Source of the DNA: Cytophagaceae bacterium | GTDB lineage: Bacteria; Bacteroidota; Bacteroidia; Cytophagales; JAIYAX01 | Length of the DNA stretch: 64,000 bases | Direction of reading: 5' to 3' | Assembly (NCBI GenBank): GCA_027488815.1 | Contig: JAIYAX010000011.1 | Coordinates: 57,161 to 121,160 of the forward strand | Shown: positions 61,801-64,000 of the stretch, piece by piece | Layout of the letters: each line of letters opens with the position of its first letter | Position numbering within the stretch: position 1 is the first letter of the stretch | Position numbers and translations under genes: made by a program | The notes under the pieces: generated by a model | Databases searched by the model: none | What the model was told of the DNA's origin: nothing | The model's input: the letters and a program-made list of their open reading frames with translations, nothing else

Positions 61801-63438
61801 AGTTCCGTTATAGCTGGTGAACCAACCCCCGACAAGTACTTTTCCATCTGGTCGAAGAGCAAATGACCAGACTATGCTATTTGCCCCTGTTCCCGGGTTG
61901 AAGGTTGAGTCAATAGTGCCATCCGCATTCAATCTTGCGATACGGTTTCGAGAAATGCCATTAAAACTTGTAAAATTTCCTCCAATAAGTACTTTACCAT
62001 CAGGTTGAAGGGCCATAGAAAAAATCGTATTGTTTACTCCTATGCCAGAGTCAAACGTAGAATCTAAGCTGCCGTCCATATTCAGTCGAGCGATACGGTT
62101 ACGGAATTTGCCATTGGCAAAACTAAATTCACCTCCTATTAATACCATGCCATTTGGTTGACGAATAAGGGCAAAAATCCTACCGCTCGCTCCAGAGCTG
62201 GGATTGAATGTTTCATCAATATCACCATTCGAATTTAGGCGTGCAAATCGATTGCTTGAATTGTCATTATAACTTGTAAAATTACCTCCAATAAAGACCT
62301 TACCATCGGGTTGCAAAGTGAGGGAATAAATAAAAGGAAATGATACCCCACCAATACCCGTATTGGAGTAGAAGCTGCTATCTAAGCTACCATCTGAGTT
62401 CAAACGGGTGAGACATTTTTTAGGAATATTATTATAACTAAGGAATTCACCTCCAATTATTATTTTGTTATCAGGCTGAAGAGCCAGAGTCCTTATAATA
62501 CCGTCCGCCCCTATACCAGGGTCGAATGTTAAGTCTAGGCTTCCATCAGCATTCAATCGGGCTATCCGATTACGTGGGGTGCCATTATAATTGCTAAAAA
62601 AGCCTAAAACAAGCATTTTACCATCAGGTTGTAACACTATAGATTCAACTATTCCGTTAGCCCCATTTCCTATATTAAACGTGGTATCTAGACTACCATT
62701 GAGGTTCAATCGGGCTAAACTATTTCGTGTGACACCGTTGTACCTTGTAAAATCTCCACCAATGAGAATTTTACCATTTGATTGAAGCGCAATACATCTG
62801 ACCACATCATTTGCTCCTGAGTCAGGATTAAATGATAAATCAATGCTGCCATCCGGATTAATTCTAGCAGTTCGAATGCGTGATGTGCCATTGTAACTTG
62901 TGAAATTGCCTACTATAAGTACCTTCCCATCGGATTGAATAGCGATAGAGTTGACTGAGTTATTTACACCGATAGAGGTATTGAATGTGGCATCTAAACT
63001 ACCATTTGCATTCAAGCGAGCTATTCTGTTTGAGGGAGAACCATTATAACTATTGAAAAAACCCCCAATTAAAACCTTGCCATCAGGTTGAAGGGCAAGA
63101 GAATTTACCCAATTATTTGCACCTATGCCTGGGTTGAAGGTGTCGTCTAGGCTACCATTTGGGTTAAGACGTGCAATTCGATTTCGTGCTTTACCATTGT
63201 AAAAAGTGAAATCTCCTCCGATCAATACCTTGCCGTCAGTTTGACGAACTGATACATTGATTTCAAAATTCGCACCTTCACCGGGCACAGGGTTCGCAGG
63301 ATCAGTAAAGAAACTATGGGGTCTTCCGAAATTAAAAGTAGTATCCAACTCCCCCGGCTGGGAGAATTGGGCTTGGGCGGTAAAGCACAACAAGATGCAA
63401 TGGCTGAGCAGGATGAATAAAGTTTGGGGTTTCATCAT
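58852..63438 (-). CDS. Giant secreted delta-60 repeat / Ig-like repeat protein with T9SS sorting domain (1528 aa)
   Basis: 14 delta-60 units (LDxTFNPGxGAN...LQPDGKVLIGGxFTSYNGxxRNRIARLN), 7 Ig-like 86-aa units, C-term DWSVFPIPFQNELRI...YVRKVVKE. Confidence 0.92.
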   Translation of the reverse strand: MMKPQTLFILLSHCILLCFTAQAQFSQPGELDTTFNFGRPHSFFTDPANPVPGEGANFEINVSVRQTDGKVLIGGDFTFYNGKARNRIARLNPNGSLDDTFNPGIGANNWVNSLALQPDGKVLIGGFFNSYNGSPSNRIARLNANGSLDATFNTSIGVNNSVNSIAIQSDGKVLIVGNFTSYNGTSRIRTARINPDGSIDLSFNPDSGANDVVRCIALQSNGKILIGGDFTRYNGVTRNSLARLNLNGSLDTTFNIGNGANGIVESIVLQPDGKMLVLGFFSNYNGTPRNRIARLNADGSLDLTFDPGIGADGIIRTLALQPDNKIIIGGEFLSYNNIPKKCLTRLNSDGSLDSSFYSNTGIGGVSFPFIYSLTLQPDGKVFIGGNFTSYNDNSSNRFARLNSNGDIDETFNPSSGASGRIFALIRQPNGMVLIGGEFSFANGKFRNRIARLNMDGSLDSTFDSGIGVNNTIFSMALQPDGKVLIGGNFTSFNGISRNRIARLNADGTIDSTFNPGTGANSIVWSFALRPDGKVLVGGWFTSYNGTIRNHVACLNSDGSLDVTFNPGTGVNGPNSPVIYSLLLQSDGKVLIGGDFTSYNGTARNSVCRLNVNGTLDATFNPGTGIDGPISPVVRNLSLQPNGKILIGGQFSSYNGIPRNRIVRLNADGSLDSTFNPGTGANGTVWTLTIQQDNKVLIGGEFTSYNGTSSNRIARLNSDGSLDITFGPSLGASSIVNSLALQPDNKLVISGDFLNFDGTSRSRIARIFSPECLTLPLAPTVQALAAICAGTSNTITPISGGVNYRFYATSTGGNPLPGGNLVSSFITPILPNTTTFHIASVSAQGCESNTRTSVTVTVNPLPSAPTTPTPSAICTGNTATITPTAGGANYRFYVASTGGSPLAGGNGVASFTTPTLSSTTTYHVASVSAQGCESSTRTTITVTVNPLPPAPIVPAPAPICAGNTATITPTAGGANYRFYVASTGGSPLAGGNGVASFTTPILSSTTIYHVASVNSAGCESSTRTSVTVMVNQLPLAPTVSTPAAICSGNTATITPSAGGVNYRFYAASSGGSPLAGGNGVASFTTSTLSSNTFYHVASVNSAGCESNTRTVVTVTVNPLPSAPTVSAQAAICAGNTAAITPSAGGANYRFYAASTGGSPLAGGNGVASFTTPTLSSTTTYHVASVSAAGCESSTRTAVTVTVNPLPSAPTAPAPAAICSGTTATITPTGGGANYRFYAASTGGSPLTGGNGIASYTTPTLTTNTTYHVASVSVAGCESSTRTAVTVTVNPLPSAPTAPAPAAICSGTTATITPTAGGANYRFYAASTGGSPLAGGNGVASYITPSLTTTTTYHVASVSVAGCESSTRTSVTVLVNSLPIVNILQVGDTLKANSLPGSYQWLLNGAIVTGATSLNFLPTQSGLYTLRVTSPQGCIGISNAINFIVTGLETSSANSLTDWSVFPIPFQNELRITAQSPFNYQIMDLRGVVHLSGLSEASEASCFTNDLASGMYLVKITLKGQTYVRKVVKE
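59300..61125 (-). repeat. Seven tandem 258-bp (86-aa) Ig-like repeat units
   Basis: Units of APAAICSGTTATITPTAGGANYRFYAASTGGSPLAGGNGVASFTTPTLSSTTTYHVASVSAAGCESSTRTAVTVTVNPLPS; the gtacctgaacagatcgctgccggagc string recurs at 59522 and 59780 (258-bp offset). Confidence 0.92.
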
Positions 63439-63646
63439 TATAGGTCACAAATGAATCAAAAGTAAAGATTTGCATCAATCATATCAATACACCTAACTAG
63501 GAATTATAAATTAAATATATAACGCAATATTTACTCTTAGTTCTATTTTTTTAAGTACAAACCTTAACCTTAGGTCATTATAATGAAAACCCTAAAATCA
63601 TGTAACTTTCAATCCCAAACTTTAAACACTATCCTAAACATCCCTC

Positions 63647-64000
63647 CTACTCCTTCACCACTTTCCGCACATAGCTTTGACCATTTACCGTGATCTTCAG
63701 CATGTACATGCCAATGGCCAGGTTTTCCGTAAGGCAGGTGGCTTCGGTATTTTCGCTGAAACCCGATAGTTGCACTACACCCCTTAAATCCATGATTAGA
63801 TAACTGAACGGGCTTTGGGCTGTGATCCTTAGTTCGTTTTGAAAAGGTATTGGGAATACTGACCAATCAGTTAATGAATTTGCTGAGCTGGTCTCCAAGC
63901 CCGTTACGATAAAGTTAATCGCATTTGAAATGCCAATGCAGCCCTGTGGACTGGTTACTCTTAAGGTGTATAACCCTGATTGGGTAGGTACAAAATTCAA
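63647..64000 (-). CDS. C-terminal part of a second T9SS-sorted paralogue (5' end beyond window)
   Basis: NFVPTQSGLYTLRVTSPQGCIGISNAINFIVTGLETSSANSLTDWSVFPIPFQNELRITAQSPFSYLIMDLRGVVQLSG...YVRKVVKE; frame open at window edge. Confidence 0.88.
   Translation of the reverse strand: MNFVPTQSGLYTLRVTSPQGCIGISNAINFIVTGLETSSANSLTDWSVFPIPFQNELRITAQSPFSYLIMDLRGVVQLSGFSENTEATCLTENLAIGMYMLKITVNGQSYVRKVVKE

Noticed and set aside
61817-63454. + strand ORFs across the delta-60 repeats
   Set aside because: Short antisense ORFs recurring because the - strand coding repeats recur.
63609-63866. 85-aa - strand ORF overlapping the second CTD
   Set aside because: Out-of-frame with the paralogue's sorting domain (63647-64000).

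Overview
The window is a chromosomal segment of a Bacteroidota bacterium, probably Cytophagales-like. Supporting signs are gldC, type IX secretion (T9SS) sorting domains, an FtsX-DUF3098-UppP-TruB-RibF cluster, and a miaB-sigma54 activator-LptE-TPR-SecG-groESL cluster. Most of it is dense housekeeping DNA: SthA-like transhydrogenase, MiaB, GroESL, TruB/RibF, an SCOT-type CoA transferase, LpxB, HldD, L9/S18/S6, Ung, ClC, PriA and a DUF255 protein. I found no CRISPR array, prophage, transposase, rRNA or tRNA, and no clear known defence island. The parts worth a second look are: (1) a family of delta-60-repeat T9SS proteins, with 7 repeats in one and 14 in another, the latter also carrying seven near-identical 86-aa Ig-like units; (2) a sharply bounded near-identical 215-bp block shared by two adjacent members of that family, suggesting gene conversion; (3) a di-haem cytochrome c peroxidase pseudogene with at least four lesions, one an amber codon inside a CxxCH haem motif; (4) a second, unannotated decayed coding remnant near 50.1 kb; (5) a roughly 138-bp tandem repeat with a strongly self-complementary core at 43.2-43.6 kb; (6) unannotated small ORFs; (7) an AT-rich methyltransferase pair inserted after groEL; and (8) a split ligase-associated DNA-repair gene set. 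All calls are from reading translations and sequence by eye; no searches were run.
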